Assembly (NCBI GenBank): GCA_007118045.1
Contig: SKTG01000054.1
Coordinates: 1-6,266 of the forward strand
Length of the DNA: 6,266 nucleotides
Reading direction: 5' to 3'
From: Nitriliruptoraceae bacterium
GTDB taxonomy: Bacteria > Actinomycetota > Nitriliruptoria > Nitriliruptorales > Nitriliruptoraceae
The position numbers and the translations under genes are program-made. Below the pieces are notes generated by a model. That model was given only the letters and a program-made list of their open reading frames with translations. It ran no database searches and had not been told where the DNA came from. Shown one piece after another: positions 1 through 5,542 of this stretch (position 1 is the stretch's first letter; the number at the start of each line of letters is the position of its first letter).

Positions 1-281
1 ACCTCGGTCTGGTCCACGCGCCCTACCTGGCGGCGCTGGACGTGCTCGTGGACGCCGGCCACGACCTGCTGCTCTCCGGACACACCCATGGGGGACAGGT
101 CCGGCTCCCGGGTGTCGGCGCACTGGTCGACAACTGCGACCTGCCGTTGGACCGGGCGCGGGGTGCACCGCGTTACCGGGACCGTTGGTTGCACGTCTCG
201 GCCGGGCTCGGGCACAGCCGGTACGCCCCGTTCCGCTTCGCCTGCCGGCCCGAGGCGACCCTGCTGGAGCTCACCGGCTGA
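1..281 (+). CDS. Metallophosphoesterase (calcineurin-like), C-terminal part
   Basis: This is the last 92 residues of a calcineurin-like metallophosphoesterase; the gene starts left of the window and the frame begins at base 3. The decisive motif is GHTHGGQ (fragment residues 26-32). In this family its two histidines bind the dinuclear metal centre. An earlier histidine in a VHAP segment (residue 5) fits the preceding metal-binding motif. The ending, VSAGLGHSRYAPFRF followed by RPEATLLEL, is the usual C-terminus of the YkuE/YaeI-like branch, typically about 300 residues and often membrane-linked through its N-terminus, which is not visible here. Its substrate cannot be told from this fragment; family members hydrolyse phosphomonoesters or phosphodiesters. 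It ends with TGA at 279-281, about 150 bases before a tRNA gene. A related phosphoesterase gene lies in the same broad neighbourhood in mycobacteria. Confidence 0.88.
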   Translation, partial: LGLVHAPYLAALDVLVDAGHDLLLSGHTHGGQVRLPGVGALVDNCDLPLDRARGAPRYRDRWLHVSAGLGHSRYAPFRFACRPEATLLELTG

Positions 282-429
282 TCGCCGCCTCGACGATCAC
301 CTGCGGTGCTGCGGTCGTCTCCGACGGCCTCGGCTCGGAGGGGCACGAGGGCCCGGTACGGGTTCGCGGCACCCTCGGCCGCGGGGTACGCTCCCGCCCG
401 CTCCGCTCGCGGGGCACCTCGCGCATCGG
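282..429. other. Spacer between phosphoesterase gene and tRNA-Pro
   Basis: No gene is supported here. A weak 6-bp dyad (279-284 with 294-299) overlaps the phosphoesterase stop codon. A second dyad pairs 346-351 with 372-377 and encloses a 4-bp hairpin (352-355 with 359-362). Either could help end transcription of the phosphoesterase gene, but neither has a T-tract. The right part must contain the tRNA promoter; the best candidate is listed separately. Confidence 0.5.
377..394 (+). promoter_or_regulatory. Candidate -10 region for tRNA-Pro, within an 18-base shared element
   Basis: TACGCT at 387-392 fits the TANNNT pattern of an actinobacterial sigma-70-type -10 box. It would start transcription near base 399, about 30 bases before the mature tRNA, which is a normal leader length. 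The -35 candidate (TTCGCG, 363-368, 18-base spacer) is poor. The 18 bases GGCCGCGGGGTACGCTCC recur with one mismatch on the minus strand upstream of recR (5422-5439), which makes a functional element more plausible than either copy would alone. Confidence 0.35.
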
Positions 430-507
430 CGGGATGTAGCGCAGCTTGGTTAGCGCGCCTCGTTCGGGACGAGGAGGCCGGCGGTTCGAATCCGCCCATC
501 CCGACCA
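430..507 (+). tRNA. tRNA-Pro, anticodon CGG
   Basis: The complete cloverleaf can be folded by eye. The acceptor stem CGGGATG (430-436) pairs perfectly with CATCCCG (497-503). The D stem GCGC (439-442) pairs with GCGC (453-456). The anticodon stem CCTCG (458-462) pairs with CGAGG (470-474) around the loop TTCGGGA, placing the anticodon CGG at 465-467, which reads proline codon CCG. The T arm is GGCGG-TTCGAAT-CCGCC (480-496). The discriminator is A504 and the CCA end is encoded at 505-507. CCG is expected to be a heavily used proline codon in a genome this rich in GC. No mismatch or intron is visible. Confidence 0.97.
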
Positions 508-522
508 CTCGCGCGGACACAC

Positions 523-559
523 CGACGGGCGCGCGGTCCCCTGGGCCGCGCGCCCGTCG
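523..559 (+). terminator. GC-rich hairpin after tRNA-Pro
   Basis: A perfect 14-bp stem pairs 523-536 with 546-559 around a 9-base loop (TCCCCTGGG), starting 16 bases after the tRNA CCA end. There is no T-tract, as is common for actinobacterial hairpin terminators. Its position fits termination of the tRNA transcript, or a 3' processing barrier. It lies 45 bases before the next start codon, so it would also separate that gene from the tRNA unit. Confidence 0.65.
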
Positions 560-603
560 TGGTCCCGGCCGTCGGCATCCACCCGAAGGCCCCAGGGAGC
601 TCC

Positions 604-909
604 ATGGACCTCGCCGAACTGCAGCGGACCATCGCGGCCACCTACGGTCGCCAGGACCACGAGCGTGGCGTCGACGGCACGTTCGGCTGGTTCGTCGAGG
701 AGGTCGGGGAGCTCTCGCGGGCGATCCGTCGACAGGGTCACGCGCAACGGGTGGAGGAGTTCACCGACGTGCTCGCGTGGCTGGTCAGCCTCGCGGAGCT
801 GTGCGAGGTCGACCTGGCCGCTGCCGTGCGTGAGCGCTACGGCTCGGGCTGCCCCAAGTGCGGGGCGAGCCCGTGCACCTGCGCCCGCGACGCGCCCGAG
901 CGTCCCTGA
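604..909 (+). CDS. MazG-like nucleotide pyrophosphohydrolase with C-terminal four-Cys motif
   Basis: This is a 101-residue protein of the all-alpha NTP pyrophosphohydrolase (MazG-like) superfamily, which hydrolyses nucleoside triphosphates to monophosphate and pyrophosphate, often as house-cleaning of damaged nucleotides. The metal-binding signature is present: EEVGE (residues 32-36) and, 15 residues later, ExxD (E52, D55). These acidic residues normally hold magnesium. The single-domain size matches the short MazG-like or iMazG class rather than the two-domain E. coli MazG. The tail carries CxxC (C83, C86) and CxC (C91, C93), which looks like a small zinc-binding knuckle. ATG at 604 is chosen because AGGGAG lies at 594-599 and homology begins there; an upstream GTG (559) falls at the end of the hairpin stem and is unlikely. 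It converges with asd, 6 bases apart. The exact nucleotide substrate is not known. Confidence 0.85.
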   Translation: MDLAELQRTIAATYGRQDHERGVDGTFGWFVEEVGELSRAIRRQGHAQRVEEFTDVLAWLVSLAELCEVDLAAAVRERYGSGCPKCGASPCTCARDAPERP

Positions 910-915
910 TCGCGT

Positions 916-1974
916 TCAGCCTTCGGCGGCGACCAGCTCGGCGAGCTGCACGGCGTTGAGGGCCGCACCCTTCAGCAGGTTGTCCCCGACCACGAACAGG
1001 TTGAGGCTGTGGGGGTCCGCGAGGTCCTGGCGGACCCGACCGACGAACACCTCGTCGCGGCCGGCGGCCGCCAGCGGCGTCGGGTAGGCGAGCGGCTCGC
1101 CGTCACGACCCGTGCCGTCCTCGACCACGAGCCCCGGCGCGCCGGCCAGCACGTCCATGGCCGCGTCGCGGTCCACCGGCTCGGCGAAGGTCAGGCGCGC
1201 GGCGATGCCATGACCGACGACCACCGGGACACGCACGCAGGTGGGGGCCATGCGCAGCGCGGGGAGCTCGAGGATCTTGCGCGATTCGTCGACGAGCTTC
1301 CACTCCTCGTCGGTGTAGCGCTCCTCCGTGAAGCTGCCGCAGTGGGCGAGCACGTTGAACGCGATCGCCTTGGAGAAGGCCTCCGGGTCCACCGCGGCCT
1401 CCGCCGTGGCGCCGTCGGAGCGCAGCCGGTCGGCGTCCCCGACGAGCTTGGCGACCTGTTCGAGCAGCTCCTCGATGCCGCCCTGGCCGGCGCCGCCGGC
1501 GGCCTGGTAGCTGGTCGCCACCGCGTCCGTGAGCCCGAAGGCGTCGTGGAGCGGCTTCACGGCGACCATCAGCACCATCGTGGTGCAGTTGGGGTTGGCG
1601 ACGATGCCGGAACGGCGCCGCCGCAGCGCCTCCGGGTTGACCTCGCTGACCACGAGCGGGACGTCGTCGTCCATGCGGAACGCCGAGGAGTTGTCGATGA
1701 CGGTGGCACCTCGCTCCACGGCGACCGGCGCCCACTGGCGCGAGCGGCCGCCGCCGGCCGAGAACAGCGCGATGTCCACTCCGTCGAAGGCGTCCGCACC
1801 GACCGCCCGGACCTCGATCTCGCCGTCGCGCCACGGCAGCTTGGTACCGGCGGAGCGCTCGGAGGCCAGGAAGACGGGCTCGCCATCGAGCGGGAAGCCG
1901 CGCAGGTCGAGCTGGCGACGCATCTCCCGGCCCACGGCACCCGTGGCACCGACGACCGCGACCTTGACACCCAT
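916..1974 (-). CDS. asd: Aspartate-semialdehyde dehydrogenase
   Basis: This 352-residue enzyme reduces aspartyl-4-phosphate with NADPH to aspartate-4-semialdehyde, the branch point to lysine/diaminopimelate and to threonine, methionine and isoleucine; it acts in the cytosol. The N-terminal dinucleotide-binding motif is GATGAVG (residues 9-15). The catalytic cysteine is C130 in NPNCTT, and the likely acid/base histidine is H255 in VRVPVVVGHG. The segment SYQAAGGAG (155-163) corresponds to the active-site loop usually written SYQAxSGAG, so the common serine is glycine at 160. Length matches the family. The ATG (1972-1974) shares one base with the lysC stop (TGATG), and GAGGAGGT at 1981-1988, inside the end of lysC, gives a strong ribosome binding site 6 bases upstream. 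Co-transcription and coupled translation with lysC are therefore very likely. Confidence 0.97.
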   Translation of the reverse strand: MGVKVAVVGATGAVGREMRRQLDLRGFPLDGEPVFLASERSAGTKLPWRDGEIEVRAVGADAFDGVDIALFSAGGGRSRQWAPVAVERGATVIDNSSAFRMDDDVPLVVSEVNPEALRRRRSGIVANPNCTTMVLMVAVKPLHDAFGLTDAVATSYQAAGGAGQGGIEELLEQVAKLVGDADRLRSDGATAEAAVDPEAFSKAIAFNVLAHCGSFTEERYTDEEWKLVDESRKILELPALRMAPTCVRVPVVVGHGIAARLTFAEPVDRDAAMDVLAGAPGLVVEDGTGRDGEPLAYPTPLAAAGRDEVFVGRVRQDLADPHSLNLFVVGDNLLKGAALNAVQLAELVAAEG

Positions 1975-3215
1975 CAGTGGACCTCCTCGGGCAACGGATC
2001 GTCACCCAACCCGAAGACGGCGTGCACGGCCTGCACCGCCGTCTCCACGTCGTCCTTGGCCACCACCACCGAGACCCGGATCGTCGAGGTGGAGATCATC
2101 TCGATGTTGACGCCGGCAGCCGAGAGCGCGCCGAACATCTTCGCCGCGACGCCCGGGTGGGTCTTCATGCCGGCACCCACGAGCGAGACCTTGGCGATGT
2201 CCTCGTCGACCCGGACACCTTCCGCCCCGATCTCGTCCGCCAGGGCCTCGAGGACGCCGCGCGCGTTGCCGGCCTCGCCGCGGGGCATCGTGAAGGAGAT
2301 GTCGGTCCGGCCCTCGGAGGAGACGTTCTGCACGATCATGTCGACGTTGACCTGTTCCTCCGCCAGCGTCGAGAACAGCCGCGACGCGACGCCCGGCCGG
2401 TCCGGGACGCCCTGGACGGTCAGCTTCGCCTCCGAGGTGTCGTGGGCGACACCCGAGATGATCGCGTCCTCCACCTTGTCCTCCTCCGGACCGACCCACG
2501 TGCCGGCCATGTAGCTGAACGACGACCGTACGTGGATACGCACCCCGTGGTTGCGGCCGAACTCGACCGAGCGGACCATCAGCACCTTGGCGCCCTGTGC
2601 GGCGAGCTCGAGCATCTCCTCGTAGCTGACGTGGTCCAGCTTCTTGGCACCGGGGACGATGCGAGGGTCGGCCGTGAACACGCCGTCGACGTCCGTGTAG
2701 ATCTCGCAGACGTCGGCACCCAGCGCCGCGGCGAGCGCGACCGCCGTCGTGTCGGACCCTCCGCGCCCGAGCGTGGTGATGTCCTTGGTGTCCTGACTGA
2801 CGCCCGAGAAGCCGGCGACGATCACCACGCTGCCCTGGTCCAGCGCCTCCTGGACGCGCCCGGGGGTCATGTCGATGATGCGGGCCTTGCCGTGCACGGC
2901 GTCGGTGATGATGCCCGCCTGCGAGCCGGTGAAGGACTTCGCCGGGACCCCGCGGTCGTGCAACGCCATGGCCAGCAGCGACATCGAGATGCGCTCCCCC
3001 GAGGTCAGCAGGATGTCCAGCTCGCGTTCGGGCGGACGTTCGCTGATGCGCGACGCCATCGACACCAGGTCGTCCGTGGTCTTGCCCATGGCGGACACGA
3101 CCACGACGGTCTGGTTGCCGTCGCGGTGGGTGCGCGCGACACGGTCGGCGACGCGCTTCATCCGGTCGACGTCACCGACGGACGTGCCGCCGTACTTCTG
3201 GACCACGATGCTCAC
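1974..3215 (-). CDS. lysC: Aspartate kinase, alpha subunit form
   Basis: This 413-residue enzyme phosphorylates aspartate with ATP, the committed step of the aspartate pathway. The kinase domain starts with KYGGTSVG (residues 7-14) and contains SGER (72-75), TTLGRGGSDTTA (147-158) and YTDVDGV (173-179). Two ACT regulatory regions follow (about 265-340 and 343-405), including QNVSS (296-300), VGAGMK (346-351), HPGVAAKMF (353-361) and ISTSTIRVS (374-382). Family members with this layout are feedback-inhibited by lysine, threonine or both; which applies here cannot be read. The start is taken as GTG at 3213-3215 because family homology begins at MSIVVQKYGG. GAGGAG at 3227-3232 lies 11 bases upstream, a little far. 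A longer open frame upstream is proline/arginine-rich and has no homology. The gene is followed directly by asd, and an internal start within it is listed separately. Confidence 0.96.
   Translation of the reverse strand: MSIVVQKYGGTSVGDVDRMKRVADRVARTHRDGNQTVVVVSAMGKTTDDLVSMASRISERPPERELDILLTSGERISMSLLAMALHDRGVPAKSFTGSQAGIITDAVHGKARIIDMTPGRVQEALDQGSVVIVAGFSGVSQDTKDITTLGRGGSDTTAVALAAALGADVCEIYTDVDGVFTADPRIVPGAKKLDHVSYEEMLELAAQGAKVLMVRSVEFGRNHGVRIHVRSSFSYMAGTWVGPEEDKVEDAIISGVAHDTSEAKLTVQGVPDRPGVASRLFSTLAEEQVNVDMIVQNVSSEGRTDISFTMPRGEAGNARGVLEALADEIGAEGVRVDEDIAKVSLVGAGMKTHPGVAAKMFGALSAAGVNIEMISTSTIRVSVVVAKDDVETAVQAVHAVFGLGDDPLPEEVH
2472..2487 (-). promoter_or_regulatory. Internal Shine-Dalgarno and GTG start for lysC beta subunit
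   Basis: Inside lysC, GGAGGAGG (2480-2487, read on the minus strand) is followed after 5 bases by an in-frame GTG at 2474-2472 (V248 of the alpha form). Translation from here would yield a 166-residue protein starting (M)EDAIISGVAHDTSEAKLTV and containing only the two ACT domains. In Corynebacterium glutamicum and Bacillus subtilis, aspartokinase is an alpha2beta2 enzyme whose beta subunit arises from an in-frame internal start. In C. glutamicum it begins at the aligned position, as I recall, with the residues EEAVLTGVA. The internal site is better spaced than that of the full-length protein. Confidence 0.75.
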
Positions 3216-3254
3216 GGGGGTCCCGGCTCCTCGGGGTGAACGGGTCGGCTCGAC

Positions 3255-3286
3255 GGCCGCACGGACGGGCCGCACGGACGGGCCGC
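3255..3286. repeat. 13-base tandem repeat, about 2.5 copies
   Basis: GGCCGCACGGACG occurs twice exactly, head to tail (3255-3267 and 3268-3280), followed by the first six bases of a third copy (3281-3286). It lies in the probable untranslated leader of lysC, 40 to 71 bases before its start codon. The function is unknown; it may be simple slippage, or duplicated binding sites. Confidence 0.85.
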
Positions 3287-3296
3287 GCAGAGGGCG

Positions 3297-3332
3297 GCGC
3301 CGCGGTGGCGGCTTCCAGCCACGGCGCGGCGC
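3297..3332. repeat. Bulged inverted repeat upstream of lysC
   Basis: Two paired segments form one hairpin: 3297-3304 with 3325-3332 (8 bp) and 3305-3309 with 3318-3322 (5 bp), with a two-base GG bulge at 3323-3324 and an 8-base loop at 3310-3317. If lysC is transcribed from the TACCAT candidate, this hairpin sits at the very 5' end of its leader. It could be an RNA element or an operator. It has no T-tract, so it is not an obvious terminator or attenuator. Confidence 0.55.
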
Positions 3333-3515
3333 AGCAGGCTCCGATGGTACGCGGACGGGTCCCGCTGGCACACCAGCCGGCACGGTCGACAACCGAGAGC
3401 CAACCTCGCCTCAAGCTCCCCGGTCCAACGTCCCGCCCGGCCGGCAGCAGCCGCGCCCTCGACGGGGCCGCAACGGCGAGGTGAGGCCCAGGGGCCCCCT
3501 GATGTGGAGACGACG

Positions 3516-4616
3516 ATGAGGAGAACCAGAGGACGACACCGGATCGCGGTGGGGATCGGCGTGGCGGCGATCGCGCTCGGCGTGGTCGCACCAGCCAGCG
3601 CCGAGCCGGTGGTGGAGACAGTGGAGGACGGTTTCATCACCCCGCTCGGGCTCGCGGTCGGCGAGAACGACACCATCTACGTCGCCGAAGCGTTCGCCGG
3701 GCAGCTGAGCTCGATCGACCGGCAGGGCAACCGCAGCACGATCGTCGAGGGCGCCGGGCTGGCGCTGCCCGGCGTCGACGCCCGTGGCAACGACGTCGCG
3801 TTCACGCTGACGGAGTTCCCCGAGAGCGAGGCCGTCGCACCCGACACCACGCTGCAACGGCTGCTGCCCTCCGGCAGGCGGACCCAGACGGCCTCCCTGG
3901 GTGCGTTCGAGCAGGCCGCCAACCCCGACGCTGTCAACGAGTACGGCTTCCGGGACCTGCCGGACGACTGCGCCGCCGAGTTCGAGGGGGTCGAGTTCCC
4001 GCCGAGCGAGCGCTACCCGGGCGAGGTCTTCTCCAACCCCTACTCGGTGGCCATCGACGGGGCCGACCGCGTCGTCGCGGACGCCGGGGCGAACTCGATC
4101 GTGCGCGTACGGGCGAACGGCCGTGTCTCCGCCCTCGCCGTGCTTCCGCCGATCGAGCAGACGATCACCCCTGACGCCGCCGCGTTCATGGGCCTGCCCG
4201 ACTGCGCCGTCGGTCTGGTCTACGACGGCGAACCGGTGCCGACCGACGTCGAGGTCGGACCCGACGGGCACTACTACGTCTCCGCCCTCCCCGGGTTCCC
4301 CGAGGAGGAGGGTGCCGGCGCGGTCTTCCGGGTGCACCGTTCGACGGGTGACGTCAGCCTGGTCGCCGACGGCCTGACCTACGCGACGGATCTCGCCGTC
4401 GCCAACGATGGCACGATCTACGTCACGGAGCTGGTCGTCGACTTCGAGGACGATTCGCAGGGCCGCATCAGCCGCATCCGCGGCGGGGAGGTCTCGACCG
4501 TGGTGGAGCTCGGCAACCCGACCGCGATCGAGATCGTGCGGCAGGGCCGACGCGAGACGATCTACGCCACCGTCGACGCGTTCGAGAACGGACGCGTGGT
4601 GACCGTCACGCCCTGA
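3516..4616 (+). CDS. Secreted ScyD/ScyE-family protein, beta-propeller-like
   Basis: This is a 366-residue exported protein. A clear Sec signal peptide is visible: basic residues 2-9, a hydrophobic stretch at 10-25 and an ASA cleavage site before E30. The mature part has repeated NHL/SMP-30-like strands: GLAVGENDTIYVAEAFAG (45-62), SNPYSVAIDGADRVVADAGAN (173-193), VPTDVEVGPDGHYYVSALPGFP (241-262), ATDLAVANDGTIYVTEL (290-306). The VPTDVEVGPDG...GFP pattern is characteristic of the ScyD/ScyE family, named from the cyanobacterial scytonemin cluster but widespread in actinobacteria with no established role. Two cysteines, C152 and C230, sit in similar LPDDCA and LPDCA segments and may form a disulfide. 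The start is ATG 3516 because GGAG (3506-3509) is 6 bases upstream; GTG 3504 would overlap that site. It is transcribed away from lysC. Its partner or ligand is unknown, and I see no link to scytonemin synthesis here. Confidence 0.87.
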   Translation: MRRTRGRHRIAVGIGVAAIALGVVAPASAEPVVETVEDGFITPLGLAVGENDTIYVAEAFAGQLSSIDRQGNRSTIVEGAGLALPGVDARGNDVAFTLTEFPESEAVAPDTTLQRLLPSGRRTQTASLGAFEQAANPDAVNEYGFRDLPDDCAAEFEGVEFPPSERYPGEVFSNPYSVAIDGADRVVADAGANSIVRVRANGRVSALAVLPPIEQTITPDAAAFMGLPDCAVGLVYDGEPVPTDVEVGPDGHYYVSALPGFPEEEGAGAVFRVHRSTGDVSLVADGLTYATDLAVANDGTIYVTELVVDFEDDSQGRISRIRGGEVSTVVELGNPTAIEIVRQGRRETIYATVDAFENGRVVTVTP

Positions 4617-4633
4617 CCGTTCGCGGGGCACAT

Positions 4634-4681
4634 GCGCGACGGCCGCCGGCCCGGGCCACCTCGGGCCGGCGGCCGTCGCGC
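4634..4681. terminator. Perfect 20-bp hairpin, probable bidirectional terminator
   Basis: Bases 4634-4653 are an exact reverse complement of 4662-4681, with an 8-base loop (GGCCACCT). The hairpin begins 18 bases after the ScyD/ScyE-like stop codon and ends 47 bases from the recR stop, so it lies between two converging genes and can serve both. There is no T-tract on either side, typical of GC-rich genomes. Confidence 0.8.
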
Positions 4682-4728
4682 CACGTCACAGCCGAGCTCG
4701 CAGCGCACCTCGAGGGGGCCGGACCCGG

Positions 4729-5328
4729 TCAGACGCCGAGCTCACGGCGACCGAGGAACGCCCGCCCGAGGGTGACCTCGTCGGCGTAGTCGAGGTCACC
4801 GCCGACGGGCAGGCCGCTCGCCAGTCGGGTGACCCGGACCCCGAGCGGGGTCACGAGGCGGGAGAGGTAGGAGGCCGTGGCCTCGCCCTCGACGTTCGGG
4901 TTCGTGGCCAGGATCAACTCCTCCACCGGCTCGTCGTCGAGTCGGCCGAGCAGTTCTTTCACGTGCAGCTCGTCCGGGCCGACACCGTCGATCGGCGAGA
5001 TGGCCCCGCCGAGCACGTGGTAGCGCCCGCGGTACTCCCGGGTGCGCTCGATGGCCACGACGTCACGGGCCTCCTCGACGACGCACACGACGGCCTCGTC
5101 GCGTCGCGGATCCCGACAGATGCGGCACTCCTCCGCCTCGCTGATGTTCCAGCAGCGCTGGCAGAAGCGCACCGTCGCCTTGACCTGGGTGATGGCCTCG
5201 GCGAGCCGGCTCGCGTCGGCCGTGTCCGCCTGCATGAGGTGGAACGCGATCCGCTGCGCGCTCTTCGGCCCGACGCCGGGGAGACGGCCGAGCTCGTCGA
5301 TCAGGTCCTGGACGGCTCCCTCGTACAC
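4729..5328 (-). CDS. recR: Recombination mediator protein RecR
   Basis: This 199-residue protein is the family's normal size. RecR works with RecO (and RecF) to load RecA onto single-stranded DNA at gaps and breaks. In order, it has a helix-hairpin-helix (LPGVGPKSAQRIAFHL, 16-31), a four-cysteine zinc finger (C56, C59, C68, C71), a Toprim domain (about 79-175) with the acidic motif ATNPNVEGEAT (141-151), and the C-terminal GLPVGGDLDYADEVTLGRAF (172-191). The start is GTG at 5326-5328, because the family begins MYEGxVQDLIDELGRLPGVG; GGAGG at 5339-5343 lies 10 bases upstream. The open frame continues upstream but is proline/arginine-rich and unrelated to RecR. It is downstream of dnaX on the same strand, but 258 bases away and without ebfC between them. 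Confidence 0.97.
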   Translation of the reverse strand: MYEGAVQDLIDELGRLPGVGPKSAQRIAFHLMQADTADASRLAEAITQVKATVRFCQRCWNISEAEECRICRDPRRDEAVVCVVEEARDVVAIERTREYRGRYHVLGGAISPIDGVGPDELHVKELLGRLDDEPVEELILATNPNVEGEATASYLSRLVTPLGVRVTRLASGLPVGGDLDYADEVTLGRAFLGRRELGV

Positions 5329-5421
5329 GCGTTCGCCGCCTCCGGATCGGTCCGGCGTTCGCATCCGCAGCGGCCCGTCGAACGGACCGGCAACGGGCAG
5401 CGGCGCCGTGGCTCGGGCCAT

Positions 5422-5439
5422 GGAGCGTACCCGGCGGCC
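5422..5439 (-). promoter_or_regulatory. Candidate recR promoter element, copy of the tRNA-Pro upstream element
   Basis: On the minus strand this reads GGCCGCCGGGTACGCTCC, matching 17 of 18 bases of the element at 377-394 upstream of tRNA-Pro. It includes the same possible -10 box TACGCT (5424-5429), which would place a start of transcription near 5417 and a leader of roughly 90 bases before recR. No convincing -35 box is seen at 16-19 bases. A promoter here would let recR be expressed apart from dnaX. Confidence 0.3.
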
Positions 5440-5486
5440 ACCTGCGCTCCCACGGGGCAAGGCGGCCCCCGGCCGCGCCGTCCGTT

Positions 5487-5542
5487 CCGATGCCCCGACG
5501 CCCCGACGCCCCGATGCCCCGATGCCCCGACGTCCCGACGTC
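5487..5542. repeat. 8-base tandem repeat, seven copies (CCGAYGYC)
   Basis: Seven head-to-tail octamers fill 5487-5542: three CCGATGCC, two CCGACGCC and, at the right end, two CCGACGTC. Only positions 5 and 7 of the unit vary. The array ends 44 bases downstream of the dnaX stop on the transcribed (minus) strand. It is a candidate variable-number tandem repeat. The unit is not a multiple of three, which agrees with its being non-coding. Confidence 0.9.

Larger units (their letters stand above)
3216..3515. other. Divergent spacer between lysC and the ScyD/ScyE-like gene
   Basis: These 300 bases hold no supported gene but must contain the promoters of both divergent genes. For lysC, TACCAT (3344-3349, minus strand) fits a -10 box and would give a leader of about 120 bases, but I see no good -35 partner. 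For the plus-strand gene, TCGACA at 3386-3391 resembles a -35 box without a clear -10. A small hairpin (GCTGG/CCAGC, 3364-3377) and the two repeat features listed next also lie here. No lysine riboswitch (L box) or T-box could be recognised. Confidence 0.55.

Noticed and set aside
559..603. Upstream GTG start for the MazG-like gene
   Set aside because: This GTG overlaps the end of the post-tRNA hairpin, has no ribosome binding site, and adds residues without homology; ATG 604 has AGGGAG just upstream.
1009..2514. 501-codon open frame on the plus strand opposite asd and lysC
   Set aside because: It is antisense to two firmly identified genes, and its composition is typical of a GC-rich shadow frame.
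1977..3239. 420-codon open frame on the plus strand opposite lysC
   Set aside because: It is an antisense shadow with histidine/arginine/aspartate-rich composition and no recognisable domain.
3212..3308. Short leader ORF on the minus strand whose TGA overlaps the lysC GTG (GTGA), possibly a leader peptide
   Set aside because: There is no ribosome binding site for its likely starts and no run of lysine codons. Open frames of this length are expected by chance at this GC content, and the longer frame runs antisense into the neighbouring gene.
3216..3392. Long N-terminal extension of aspartokinase
   Set aside because: The upstream residues are proline/arginine-rich with no homology; known aspartokinases start immediately before the VVQKYGG strand.
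3411..4631. 406-codon open frame on the minus strand opposite the ScyD/ScyE-like gene
   Set aside because: It is the antisense shadow of a gene with a signal peptide, ribosome binding site and family motifs; its own translation is rich in R, G, D and V with no domain pattern.
5329..5460. N-terminal extension of RecR to upstream in-frame ATG or other starts, giving up to 243 residues
   Set aside because: The added residues are low-complexity and unrelated to RecR, the upstream ATG (minus strand, 5419-5421) lacks a ribosome binding site, and the GTG at 5328 gives the family's standard MYEG start with GGAGG upstream.
5487..5542. CRISPR array
   Set aside because: The 8-base units are directly adjacent without spacers, so this is a simple tandem repeat.
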